From: Gelidibacter sp.
Lineage (GTDB): Bacteria; Bacteroidota; Bacteroidia; Flavobacteriales; Flavobacteriaceae
Reading direction: 5' to 3'
DNA length: 43,728 bases
Assembly: GCA_010906935.1 (NCBI GenBank)
Contig: JAAFHC010000005.1
Coordinates: 1 to 43,728, forward strand
Numbering within the stretch: position 1 is the first letter of the stretch; each line of letters opens with the position of its first letter. Positions 15,011 through 23,456 of this stretch are shown piece after piece. The notes below the pieces were generated by a model. That model did no database searches. It was not told where the DNA came from and saw only the letters and a list, made by a program, of their open reading frames with translations. The position numbers and the translations under genes were made by a program.

Positions 15011-16789
15011 ATGAGAAAAATATTCAATCCAAATGAATGGTTAGAAGTACCTAAAAAAGAGGTAATTCAAAAACCAATTCCAAAAAAAGAAGCTATCGTA
15101 AATACGGTAGTTTCTAATGACATTGAATCCTATATCTCAGCAATCGATCAAAACGCTATTGACATCACCTGCGGTTATGCAAATTGGCGTGATCTTGGTT
15201 TCGCATTTGCCGATGAATATGGAGAAACTGGTCGCAATTACTTTCACTCTGTTAGTAAATACAATAGCAGTTACGATACAAAAGAGTGCGACGAACAATA
15301 TGATAAATGTTTAAAAGCAACCGGAACAGGAGTTACCATTGCAACTTTTTATTACTTGGCAAAACAAGCCGGAATACCAATAGGCAAAGAAGTAACGCAA
15401 CAACAGGAGCTGCAAAATGAAACGGAAATAAAAGAACTGAAAAAACTCCCAACATTTCCAAAATCAATAATGCCAAATTTACCTCAATTTCTACAACAAG
15501 TTGTAGAACCTACCACAAGTGCAGAGGAAAGTGACATTATGTTATTGGGCGCTTTAACTACGTTAAGCGCCTGTTTTCCTAAATTATATGGCATTTACGA
15601 TGGCAAAAAAGTATTTGCCAATTTGTATCTATTTGTTACGGCTCCTGCTTCCGCAGGAAAAGGAAGATTAACGCAATGCAAAAATCTGGTTGCACCAATT
15701 CATAAGGCAATGCGTGAACAAGCAACAGTATTAAAAAAACAATTCGATGCAGAAAATGCAGTTTACAATATGAATAAAGGAAAAAATGAAAATTTAGAAA
15801 AACCAAGCAAACCTCCCGAAAAAATGCTCTTCATACCTGCCAACAACAGCACAACTGGAGTTTTCCAATTACTTTCCGAAAATGAAGGTAAAGGATTGAT
15901 ATTTGAAACCGAAGGCGATACCTTATCACAGGCATTTAAAAGCGATTACGGCAATTATAGCGATGGTTTCAGAAAAGCATTCCACCACGAAACAATAAGT
16001 TATTATCGCAGAACGGACAGAGAATATGTAGATATTGAAAACCCTTGTTTGTCAACAGTACTTTCAGGAACGCCAAAACAAGTTTCATCTTTAATTCCTA
16101 ATGCTGAAAATGGTTTGTTTAGCCGTTTTATATTTTACTATATGAATATTACACCACAATGGAAAAATGTTTTTGAAATTCAAACCGAAAACGGATTGGA
16201 TGAATATTACAATAGCTTAGGCCAAGTGTTTTTAGGTTTCTACAAAACCTTAAAAAACAACCATCCTATTCAGGTTACTTTTTCATCAGCACAACAAATT
16301 CAGTTTAATGACTATTTTTCTAAAATTCAAACAAAATACCTCAACATTCAATCGGAGGATTATATAGCAACTGTAAGAAGAATGGGTTTAATTGCATACC
16401 GAATAGCGATGCTATTCACTGCATTACGTATTATGGAAGATGGTGATGTAAATAAAATAAGACAATGTGAAGACATAGATTTCAACAACGCCATAACAAT
16501 GGTTTCTGTATTAATCCAGCACAGCAGTCAGGTTTTTAACGCATTGCCTGCCGACAATAAACTACCGCAACGCAGCAACAGAAAAGAACGCTTTTTAGAA
16601 AATTTACCAAAACAATTTTCAAATCAGGATTATTTAGACAGTGCAACAGTACTTAATATTCCTCATAAAACAGCGGAAGGCTATATAACAAAATTTGTAA
16701 AAGCAGGTTTAATTCACCGAGATACAAAAGGCAAATACTTAAACAATGCTATTGAGGATATTAAGGGAATTGAGGAAACTAAGAAATAA
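15011..16789 (+). CDS. PriCT-2/DUF3987 primase-helicase
   Basis: This 592-residue protein joins a PriCT-2 domain (about residues 38-122, SYISAIDQNAIDITCGYANW and the ATFYYLAKQAG end) to a DUF3987 helicase-like ATPase domain. A Walker A-like APASAGKGR is at residues 211-219. Further family blocks are GLIFETEGDTLSQAF, FRKAFHHETISYYRR, LSGTPKQVSSLI and GLFSRFIFYYM. A C-terminal winged-helix-like tail (TVLNIPHKTAEGYITKFVKA) follows. With the preceding primase-like gene it forms the replication pair found in many Bacteroidota mobilizable elements. The start ATG follows the double hairpin by about 30 bases. Confidence 0.82.
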   Translation: MRKIFNPNEWLEVPKKEVIQKPIPKKEAIVNTVVSNDIESYISAIDQNAIDITCGYANWRDLGFAFADEYGETGRNYFHSVSKYNSSYDTKECDEQYDKCLKATGTGVTIATFYYLAKQAGIPIGKEVTQQQELQNETEIKELKKLPTFPKSIMPNLPQFLQQVVEPTTSAEESDIMLLGALTTLSACFPKLYGIYDGKKVFANLYLFVTAPASAGKGRLTQCKNLVAPIHKAMREQATVLKKQFDAENAVYNMNKGKNENLEKPSKPPEKMLFIPANNSTTGVFQLLSENEGKGLIFETEGDTLSQAFKSDYGNYSDGFRKAFHHETISYYRRTDREYVDIENPCLSTVLSGTPKQVSSLIPNAENGLFSRFIFYYMNITPQWKNVFEIQTENGLDEYYNSLGQVFLGFYKTLKNNHPIQVTFSSAQQIQFNDYFSKIQTKYLNIQSEDYIATVRRMGLIAYRIAMLFTALRIMEDGDVNKIRQCEDIDFNNAITMVSVLIQHSSQVFNALPADNKLPQRSNRKERFLENLPKQFSNQDYLDSATVLNIPHKTAEGYITKFVKAGLIHRDTKGKYLNNAIEDIKGIEETKK

Positions 16790-16805
16790 CAATCATTAAA
16801 AAAAA

Positions 16806-16829
16806 CCTCCGCCTCAGGTGAGGCGGAGG
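16806..16829. terminator. Strong GC hairpin after the replication genes
   Basis: CCTCCGCCTC and GAGGCGGAGG form a perfect 10-bp stem with loop AGGT, 17 bases after the DUF3987 stop. Eight A (16798-16805) precede the stem while AAATT follows, so the U-tract lies on the minus-strand transcript. It may mainly stop leftward transcription, or act as an imperfect rightward terminator. Confidence 0.6.
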
Positions 16830-17115
16830 AAATTGCTATGAAAAAGATAGGCCCTATGAAAGACCTAAGACTTCAAATGTAGTATATTTAATTATACGAA
16901 AATATTTTATAAATTATTTTAACAAAATTATAGCACACCAACCCTCAATTCCTCAACTCCCTCAATGTTCTTAACCTGTTAATAACACGTTGCTTTCTTT
17001 TCTTTACTTGTAACTTTCTTTTTACTACTTTAGTAAAAAATTGTTAACAACCTTAATGTCTCAAAAGCATTAATACAAAAAAAGATCATCGTCTTGTGTA
17101 AAGGGACTTTAAGTT
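16830..17115. other. Gene-poor spacer before the restriction locus
   Basis: This AT-rich spacer has no convincing gene. A 14-codon frame at 16838-16882 (MKKIGPMKDLRLQM) has nothing to support it. TACTTTAG near 17023 is one mismatch from the -7 consensus and could serve the ORF6N/HsdR operon. No repeat or tRNA was seen. Confidence 0.5.
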
Positions 17116-17622
17116 ATGGAATTACAGCTCATTCAAAACAAAATTTTTGAAATTCGAGGGCAACGTATTATGCTCGATTTCGATCTTGCTGAAATGTACG
17201 AAACCGATACACGTACTTTAAAACAAGCAGTAAGAAGAAACTTGGATAGATTTCCTGATGACTTTATGTTTCAATTAACGGAAACTGAGATTGATAATAT
17301 GGTATCACAATCTGTGATACCCTCAAAAAGTAAGTTAGGTGGTGCAACTCCTTTTGCTTTCACAGAACAAGGTGTTGCAATGCTATCAAGTGTTCTAAAT
17401 AGCACTAAAGCAATTCAAGTAAACATTGCAGTCATTAGAGCGTTTGTTGTGTTACGTCAACATTTAGCAGATTACAAAGACCTTAAAGAAAATATTGCAG
17501 CTCTTGAAAAAGAAATGAACCTTAATTTTAAAGACATCAATCAGGCATTGCATTATCTTTTAAATAAAGATAAACTAAAAACAGAACAAGACCAACGCAA
17601 ACAAATTGGTTTTAATAAATAA
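17116..17622 (+). CDS. ORF6N domain protein
   Basis: The 168-residue protein carries the ORF6N DNA-binding domain: IFEIRGQRIMLDFDLAEMYE, TRTLKQAVRRNLDRFPDDFM and the AFTEQGVAMLSSVLNS signature, followed by a coiled-coil C terminus (LADYKDLKENIAALEKEMN). ORF6N proteins are phage-type regulators and in Bacteroidota often sit at the head of type I restriction loci, probably as transcription regulators. Its 3' end overlaps an upstream in-frame TTG of hsdR, but the ATG used there lies seven bases after the stop. It probably shares a transcript with the restriction genes. Confidence 0.85.
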   Translation: MELQLIQNKIFEIRGQRIMLDFDLAEMYETDTRTLKQAVRRNLDRFPDDFMFQLTETEIDNMVSQSVIPSKSKLGGATPFAFTEQGVAMLSSVLNSTKAIQVNIAVIRAFVVLRQHLADYKDLKENIAALEKEMNLNFKDINQALHYLLNKDKLKTEQDQRKQIGFNK

Positions 17623-17629
17623 GGATGCT

Positions 17630-20008
17630 ATGAATAAAAAAGACTTATCTGAATCTGACATAAAAGCAAAATTTATTACCCCAGCAATTTTAAAATCAGG
17701 TTGGGATGAGCTAACACAATTAGGACGTGAAATCTATTTTACTGATGGAAGAATACACGTTAAAGGAAAATTAACAGCAAGAGGAAAACGCAAATTCGCA
17801 GATTACATTTTATTCTATAAACCAAACGTACCTATTGCAATTATTGAAGCAAAGGACAATAAACACACCGTAAGAAGTGGCATACAACAAGCACTGGGTT
17901 ATTCAAATACGTTAGACATTCCTTGCGTATTCAGTAGCAATGGAGACGGATTCTATTTTCACGATAAAACCGAAACAGATGGTGATATAGAAAAAGAAAT
18001 TTCTATGGATGAATTTCCTACTCCTGAAGAACTTTGGGAAAAATACAAAAAGTACAAAGGAATTAATACCGCTGAAGAAGAAGCCATAACATCCCAAAAT
18101 TACTTTCACGACAGTTCAGGCAGAAGTCCAAGATATTACCAACAAATTGCTGTAAACAGAACAATTGAAGCAGTGGCAAAAGGCCAAAAAAGAATTATTT
18201 TGGTAATGGCAACCGGGACAGGTAAAACCTATACCGCTTTTCAAATTATTTACCGCCTTTGGAAAAGCGGCTCAAAAAAAAGAATCTTATTTTTAGCCGA
18301 CAGAACATCCTTAATTGACCAAACCGCCAGAGGCGATTTTAAACATTTTAAAGATGCAATGACTGTGATACGCAAAAAGCAAATAGACACCGCTTACAAT
18401 GTGTATTTAGCCTTGTATCAAGGCTTGTCAGACAGCAAAAGTGATGACGCTTACAAACAATTCAGTCCAGACTTTTTTGATTTAATTATCATTGATGAAT
18501 GCCATAGGGGCAGCGCGAGAGAAGATAGTGCTTGGCGTGAAATTTTAGATTATTTCAATAAAGCTACCCATATTGGTTTAACTGCAACACCTAAAGAAAC
18601 AGATGAAGTTTCCAATATGGAATATTTTGGTGATCCTATTTATACCTATTCTCTAAGACAAGGTATTGATGATGGTTTTCTCGCACCTTACAAAGTGGTA
18701 AAAGTAACCTTGGATATTGATGCCGATGGATGGAGACCTCCAAGTGGGTTTTTAGACAAATCTGGAAATCCTGTTGAAGACAGAATTTACAACAGAAAAG
18801 ATTTTGATAAAAATATTGTGGTGGAAGGCCGCAGAAAAGTAGTGGCTGCCAAAATTACGGAATTTTTAAAAGGCTACGACCGATTTGCAAAATCTATTGT
18901 TTTCTGTATTGATATTGAACACGCCGAAGGTATGAGAACTGCCTTGGCAAATGCCAATGCCGACTTATTTGCACAAAATAATAAATATGTGATGCAAATT
19001 ACAGGTGATAATGAAGAAGGAAAACGTGAATTAGACAGTTTTATCAATCCAAGTGAACCCTATCCTGTGATTGCCACTACTTCAAAACTTATGACAACCG
19101 GTATTGATGCCCAAACTTGTAAACTCATTGTATTGGACAGCAATATTCAATCGCCAACAGAATTTAAACAGATTATTGGAAGAGGCACAAGAATAAATGA
19201 AGAATACGGAAAAACATATTTTACCATTATGGATTTCCGTGATGCAACACATCTTTTTGCCGACCCTAATTTTGATGGTGATCCGGTAATGATAAAAGTA
19301 GTGACTGAAGATGATGATTTAACAGGAACGGAAGATGAAGCTTCTGACGAACCAATCATTGATATTGATGGAGAAATCATTGATTTTCCCGAGGAACCGG
19401 ATTATACGCAAATTGAAGGTGGCGGTCACATTGCTGAAGAGCCTCAGAACAAAATTATAGTTGATGGTGTTGAAGTAAAAATCATCAATGAAAGAGTCCA
19501 ATATTTAGGAACCGATGGTAAAATTATTACCGAGAGTTTAAAAGACTACACCAAAAGCAGTGTAAAAAAGCAGTATAAAAATTTGGAAAGTTTCCTGATC
19601 TCCTGGAACAATGCCGAAAAGAAAAAAGCAATTATCGTAGAACTGGAAGAACAAGGCGTTTTCTTTGAAGCTCTTAATGAAGAGGTAGGAAAAGATTTTG
19701 ATCCATTCGATTTAATTTGTCACGTGGCATACGATGCCAAACCGCTCACACGAAAAGAACGTGCTGAAAATGTAAAAAAACGCAATTATTTTACCAAGTA
19801 TGGAGACAAAGCGCAATTGGTAATTCAAAGTTTGTTAAATAAATATGAGGATGACGGATTGCTGACCATAGAAAGTACAGAAGTTTTAAAATTAGATCCT
19901 TTAAACAAATTAGGAACTCCTATGGAAATTATAAAAGCCTTTGGTGGTAAACCTCAATATATAAAAGCATTAAAAGAATTAGAAACTGAACTCTATAGAA
20001 TTGCTTAA
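17630..20008 (+). CDS. hsdR: Type I restriction enzyme subunit R
   Basis: HsdR is the translocase/nuclease of a type I system. From the ATG at 17630 it has 792 residues; an in-frame TTG at 17606 lies inside the previous gene and is unlikely. The N-terminal nuclease domain has D58 and E73-A-K75 (PIAIIEAKD), a PD-(D/E)XK site. The SF2 motor shows ATGTGKT (194-200), IIDECH, GLTATPK, ATTSKLMTTGID and QIIGRGTRI. The shape fits the EcoAI/EcoEI-type R subunit family. The C-terminal part should dock onto HsdM/HsdS. Its stop overlaps the next start by one base (TAATG). All motifs look intact. Confidence 0.93.
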   Translation: MNKKDLSESDIKAKFITPAILKSGWDELTQLGREIYFTDGRIHVKGKLTARGKRKFADYILFYKPNVPIAIIEAKDNKHTVRSGIQQALGYSNTLDIPCVFSSNGDGFYFHDKTETDGDIEKEISMDEFPTPEELWEKYKKYKGINTAEEEAITSQNYFHDSSGRSPRYYQQIAVNRTIEAVAKGQKRIILVMATGTGKTYTAFQIIYRLWKSGSKKRILFLADRTSLIDQTARGDFKHFKDAMTVIRKKQIDTAYNVYLALYQGLSDSKSDDAYKQFSPDFFDLIIIDECHRGSAREDSAWREILDYFNKATHIGLTATPKETDEVSNMEYFGDPIYTYSLRQGIDDGFLAPYKVVKVTLDIDADGWRPPSGFLDKSGNPVEDRIYNRKDFDKNIVVEGRRKVVAAKITEFLKGYDRFAKSIVFCIDIEHAEGMRTALANANADLFAQNNKYVMQITGDNEEGKRELDSFINPSEPYPVIATTSKLMTTGIDAQTCKLIVLDSNIQSPTEFKQIIGRGTRINEEYGKTYFTIMDFRDATHLFADPNFDGDPVMIKVVTEDDDLTGTEDEASDEPIIDIDGEIIDFPEEPDYTQIEGGGHIAEEPQNKIIVDGVEVKIINERVQYLGTDGKIITESLKDYTKSSVKKQYKNLESFLISWNNAEKKKAIIVELEEQGVFFEALNEEVGKDFDPFDLICHVAYDAKPLTRKERAENVKKRNYFTKYGDKAQLVIQSLLNKYEDDGLLTIESTEVLKLDPLNKLGTPMEIIKAFGGKPQYIKALKELETELYRIA

Positions 20009-20571
20009 TGGAAAAATGTATTATTGACCTAATTTGTGCAACCACTCAAATAACTCCAGTCCATTTTAGAGCTATTGGTACTAGGGAGAATCATTCACAA
20101 TATGATCAGAATATAGAACAATCTTTTTCAGCAGAGTTATTTCATAGGTTCAAATCTCTAATTGAGTTACCCGCAAACACAAATTATTATAATAATCTAA
20201 TTTTACATTTTGACATCACAAAACTATCCGTAGGTTCACGACCTGATTTAGTTTTACACGAATCACAAGCAAATAGAAACAATCAGAAGATGTTTATTGA
20301 AGTCAAAACTGATCCAAAAGCTAATCTCACTGATGATTTTAATAAATTGATAATGTCAACAGCTGAATATTTGAATTTTCAAAATTCTGTACTAATTGTT
20401 GTCAATAGATCTTTTGAAGAGACGCATAATCTTATTAAAAATCACAAAGAATTTTATTCAATTCCAAATGAAAGAAAAAGTCGAATATTTATTATAAACC
20501 TCTATCAAGGTGAAGATGATTTAATCGACTATAATTTATATAATATTAAATACTTATACAATAAACAATAA
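20008..20571 (+). CDS. PD-(D/E)XK-like protein inside the hsd operon
   Basis: I do not recognise the family of this 187-residue protein. It has a nuclease-like arrangement: an early acidic helix (IEQSFSAELFHRFKS, E43), then SRPDLVLHES with D80 and, 17 residues later, MFIEVKTD with E98-V-K100. These fit the D...ExK core of the PD-(D/E)XK fold, and a helix and strand with NSVLIVVNR follow. It is inserted exactly between hsdR and hsdM: the ATG overlaps the hsdR stop and the stop directly abuts the hsdM ATG. Translation is therefore coupled within the restriction operon. It may be an additional nuclease or a restriction-control protein. The nuclease reading rests on the motif only. Confidence 0.6.
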   Translation: MEKCIIDLICATTQITPVHFRAIGTRENHSQYDQNIEQSFSAELFHRFKSLIELPANTNYYNNLILHFDITKLSVGSRPDLVLHESQANRNNQKMFIEVKTDPKANLTDDFNKLIMSTAEYLNFQNSVLIVVNRSFEETHNLIKNHKEFYSIPNERKSRIFIINLYQGEDDLIDYNLYNIKYLYNKQ

Positions 20572-22011
20572 ATGGCAAACGTAGGTGCTGTAATAAGCAA
20601 CATAAGAAATATAATGCGTCAAGACAGAGGAATCTCTGGTGATGCACAACGATTAGAACAATTAGGATGGATGCTCTTCCTGAAAATTATAGATGATAAA
20701 GACCAGGAGTTAGAAATTATAAAAGATAATTATGTTTCTGTAGTACCTGAGAAATTTCAATGGCGTACTTGGGCAGCAGACACAGAAGGTATTACTGGTG
20801 ATGAACTTTTAAATTTTATTGATAATAATAACGAAACAGATTTAGGTTTATTCGCTTCTTTAAGAAACCTAACAAGCCCTACCAACCCAAAACGTGCTGC
20901 TATTGTAAAGGAAGTGTTCGATGGTTCTAACAACTTTATGAAAAGTGGTTACGAAATGCGTAAAGTCATTAACAAACTAAATGAGGTTGACTTTAACAAT
21001 TCAGAAGACAAACACGTTTTTGGAGATATTTATGAAAGTATATTAGTTGAATTACGTGATGCTGGTAACAAAGGGGAATACTACACACCTAGAGCAGTAA
21101 CCCAATTAATGACACAAATGACCAACCCAACGTTGGGTGAAAAAGTGTTAGACCCTGCAGCGGGAACAGGTGGCTTCTTAACAGCTGCCATAGACCACGT
21201 GCGTGAACACTATGTAAATACGGTGGATGATGAACATATTTTACAAAAAAGCATTACAGGTTGGGAGCTAAAACCCGTTGCCTATGTATTGGGTTTAACC
21301 AACTTAATACTGCACGAAATGGACATACCAGACTATCATTATATTGATAGTTTAAAAACCGAATATAACAGCATAAGCAGTAAAGATAAAGTTGATGTAA
21401 TTTTGGCTAATCCACCTTTTGGAGCAAGTATTGCCGATGGTGTAGAAACCAACTTCCCTGCAACCTATCGTTGTAAAGAAAGTGCAGATTTATTTGTTAT
21501 TTTAATGCTGCAACTGTTAAAACCTAAAGGGCGTTGCGCCATTGTATTACCCGATGGTTCAATTACAGGCGATGGTGTTAAAGCACGTATCCGTGAAAAA
21601 CTACTAACAGATTGCAATCTACACACCATTATACGGTTGCCACAAAGCACATTTTTTCCTGCAACAGTAAGTACTAACTTGCTATTCTTTGAAAAAGGAG
21701 GTAAAACAGAAGATATTTGGTATTATGAGCACAAATTACCTGAAGGGCAAAAATCCTACTCTAAAACAAAACATATACAGTTTAACGAGTTTCAACCCAT
21801 AATAGATTGGTGGAACAACCGTAAAGAAAACGACCAGGCCTGGAAAGTAAACATCAAAAACTTAAAAGATTTTGATTTAGATATTAAAAATCCAATTCAA
21901 GAGGAAGAGGAAGAAATAAAATCTTCTGATGAAATCATAACTCTCTTATCAAAATCTTTTTCAAAATCGAATGAAATAGCATTATCAATTAAAGGTGGAA
22001 TAAATGGTTAA
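20572..22011 (+). CDS. hsdM: Type I DNA methyltransferase subunit M
   Basis: HsdM transfers a methyl group from S-adenosylmethionine to N6 of adenine in the sequence set by HsdS. The 479 residues include the N-terminal helical domain (GDAQRLEQLGWMLFLKIIDD), motif I DPAAGTGGF (from residue 194) and the catalytic motif IV NPPF (280-283), plus the GEYYTPRAVTQLM block before the fold. It begins immediately after the PD-(D/E)XK-like gene and overlaps hsdS by eight bases. It has the usual length for the family and all key residues. Confidence 0.95.
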   Translation: MANVGAVISNIRNIMRQDRGISGDAQRLEQLGWMLFLKIIDDKDQELEIIKDNYVSVVPEKFQWRTWAADTEGITGDELLNFIDNNNETDLGLFASLRNLTSPTNPKRAAIVKEVFDGSNNFMKSGYEMRKVINKLNEVDFNNSEDKHVFGDIYESILVELRDAGNKGEYYTPRAVTQLMTQMTNPTLGEKVLDPAAGTGGFLTAAIDHVREHYVNTVDDEHILQKSITGWELKPVAYVLGLTNLILHEMDIPDYHYIDSLKTEYNSISSKDKVDVILANPPFGASIADGVETNFPATYRCKESADLFVILMLQLLKPKGRCAIVLPDGSITGDGVKARIREKLLTDCNLHTIIRLPQSTFFPATVSTNLLFFEKGGKTEDIWYYEHKLPEGQKSYSKTKHIQFNEFQPIIDWWNNRKENDQAWKVNIKNLKDFDLDIKNPIQEEEEEIKSSDEIITLLSKSFSKSNEIALSIKGGING

Positions 22012-23428
22012 AAAATACTCAAATAACTATCGTTTGGATATTGCGTATGCAACGATTTTTAAAAATATTAATTCAACCGAAGAAATCCCAATACATATTG
22101 CATTAAATATTACAAGTGGTGATAATTTAACAAAGAGCGATATGGATCAAGGTTCTTATAATGTTTATGGTGGTGGTGGAAATACAGGTAATACACATTC
22201 TAAATTTAATATTGATTATAAAACTATTGGAATTGGTCGTGTTGGTGCAAGATGTGGATGTGTTTTTGAAATCCAAGAAAATTCTTGGGTAACGGATAAT
22301 GCGTTATTAATTCAATCATTTGACAAAAGGTTTTCATTAAACTTTTTAAGACATTTTTTATCATATTCAGATTTAGGTCAATATGCAAATAACGCAATGC
22401 AGCCTGTTATTAGTAAAGCAAGAATTAAAGATGTCACATTACCTTTGATTAGCATTGAAGAACAAAATGTTATTGCAGAGATTCTTGATTCTATTGAAAA
22501 AAATGAAAAATTTGAGAGTACCGATTACAATTTATTAATATCAAAGATTAGTTTAATTGACCATTGGGAAAATCTTAATAAAGAAATCCAAATCCAAAAA
22601 CAACTCCTAACCCAACTAAAACAATCCATATTACAAGAAGCCATACAAGGGAAGCTAACTGAAGATTGGCGTAAACGTCACCCTGAACTTGTTTCAGGAT
22701 CTCATTCTGCTGTAAACCTACTCCAACGAATCAAAAAAGAAAAGCAACAACTAATTGCTGACAAAAAAACAAAAAAGGAAAAACCACTACCACCAATCAC
22801 AAAAGAAGAAATTCCTTTCGAATTGCCAAATGGTTGGGTGTGGTGTAGATTAGGGGATATTTCACATACAATAACAAAAGGATCTTCCCCAAAATGGCAA
22901 GGTGTTCAATATGTTGATGAAGGTGTTTTATTTGTCACAAGTGAAAATGTTGGCACAAACGAAATTATTTTAAAAAAGAAAAAATTTGTTCAAGAAAGAT
23001 TTAATGAAATTGAACCAAGATCAATACTAAACAAAGGGGATATTCTTACTAATATCGTTGGCGCTTCAATTGGCAGAACTGCAATTTGGAATCTCGATTT
23101 TGTTGCCAATATAAATCAAGCAGTTTGCTTAATTCGTTTTCCTGATGATTACTTTAATAAACAATTTTTGATTAATATTTTAAATTCTGATTTTGGAATA
23201 AAATTAATGATGGACAATCAATTTGATACTGGTAGAGGAAATTTAAGTTTGGGTGCAGTTTCTAATTTCAAAATTCCACTCCCATCAAAAAACGAACAAA
23301 AAGCCATCGTAGAAAAAGTAGAAGCATTAATGCAAAAATGCACGGCTTTAGAAAAAGAAATAAAACAAAGTGAAACCAATGCCAAAATGCTTATGCAAGC
23401 GGTGCTAAAAGAAGCGTTTGAGGGGTAA
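22004..23428 (+). CDS. hsdS: Type I specificity subunit S
   Basis: HsdS has 474 residues and two target recognition domains. The first (about 1-170) is a half with YNVYGGGGNTG and RVGARCGCVFE, ending with SIEEQNVIAEILDSIE. The second (about 270-440) starts PFELPNGWVWCRLGDI and ends with IPLPSKNEQKAIVEKVEALM. The central helix QIQKQLLTQLKQSILQEAIQ and the C-terminal helix are the conserved spacers. Between the central helix and the second domain, residues 225-234 (RHPELVSGSH) are encoded by an inserted palindromic element. The first domain lacks the usual N-terminal LP.GW start, so it is of a different subtype from the second. The last 44 bases recur at 27216-27259. Confidence 0.9.
   Translation: MVKKYSNNYRLDIAYATIFKNINSTEEIPIHIALNITSGDNLTKSDMDQGSYNVYGGGGNTGNTHSKFNIDYKTIGIGRVGARCGCVFEIQENSWVTDNALLIQSFDKRFSLNFLRHFLSYSDLGQYANNAMQPVISKARIKDVTLPLISIEEQNVIAEILDSIEKNEKFESTDYNLLISKISLIDHWENLNKEIQIQKQLLTQLKQSILQEAIQGKLTEDWRKRHPELVSGSHSAVNLLQRIKKEKQQLIADKKTKKEKPLPPITKEEIPFELPNGWVWCRLGDISHTITKGSSPKWQGVQYVDEGVLFVTSENVGTNEIILKKKKFVQERFNEIEPRSILNKGDILTNIVGASIGRTAIWNLDFVANINQAVCLIRFPDDYFNKQFLINILNSDFGIKLMMDNQFDTGRGNLSLGAVSNFKIPLPSKNEQKAIVEKVEALMQKCTALEKEIKQSETNAKMLMQAVLKEAFEG
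22676..22705 (+). repeat. Intragenic palindromic element in hsdS
   Basis: This segment encodes RHPELVSGSH and contains the hairpin CCTGAA-CTTGT-TTCAGG (22682-22698). I recognise this peptide and hairpin as the translated form of a short dispersed repeat that recurs in and between genes of many bacteria, including Bacteroidota. It sits in the linker between the HsdS recognition domains and keeps the reading frame. Confidence 0.55.
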
Positions 23429-23456
23429 AATACATATATAAAAAACTAAGAAAAAG

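Noticed and set aside
16838-16882. 14-codon frame MKKIGPMKDLRLQM after the GC hairpin
   Set aside because: Too short to support as a gene; no conserved context or start signal could be judged.
17606-17629. TTG as upstream start of hsdR
   Set aside because: It lies inside the ORF6N gene; the ATG at 17630 just after that gene's stop is a normal start, and the extra residues add no known part of the nuclease domain.
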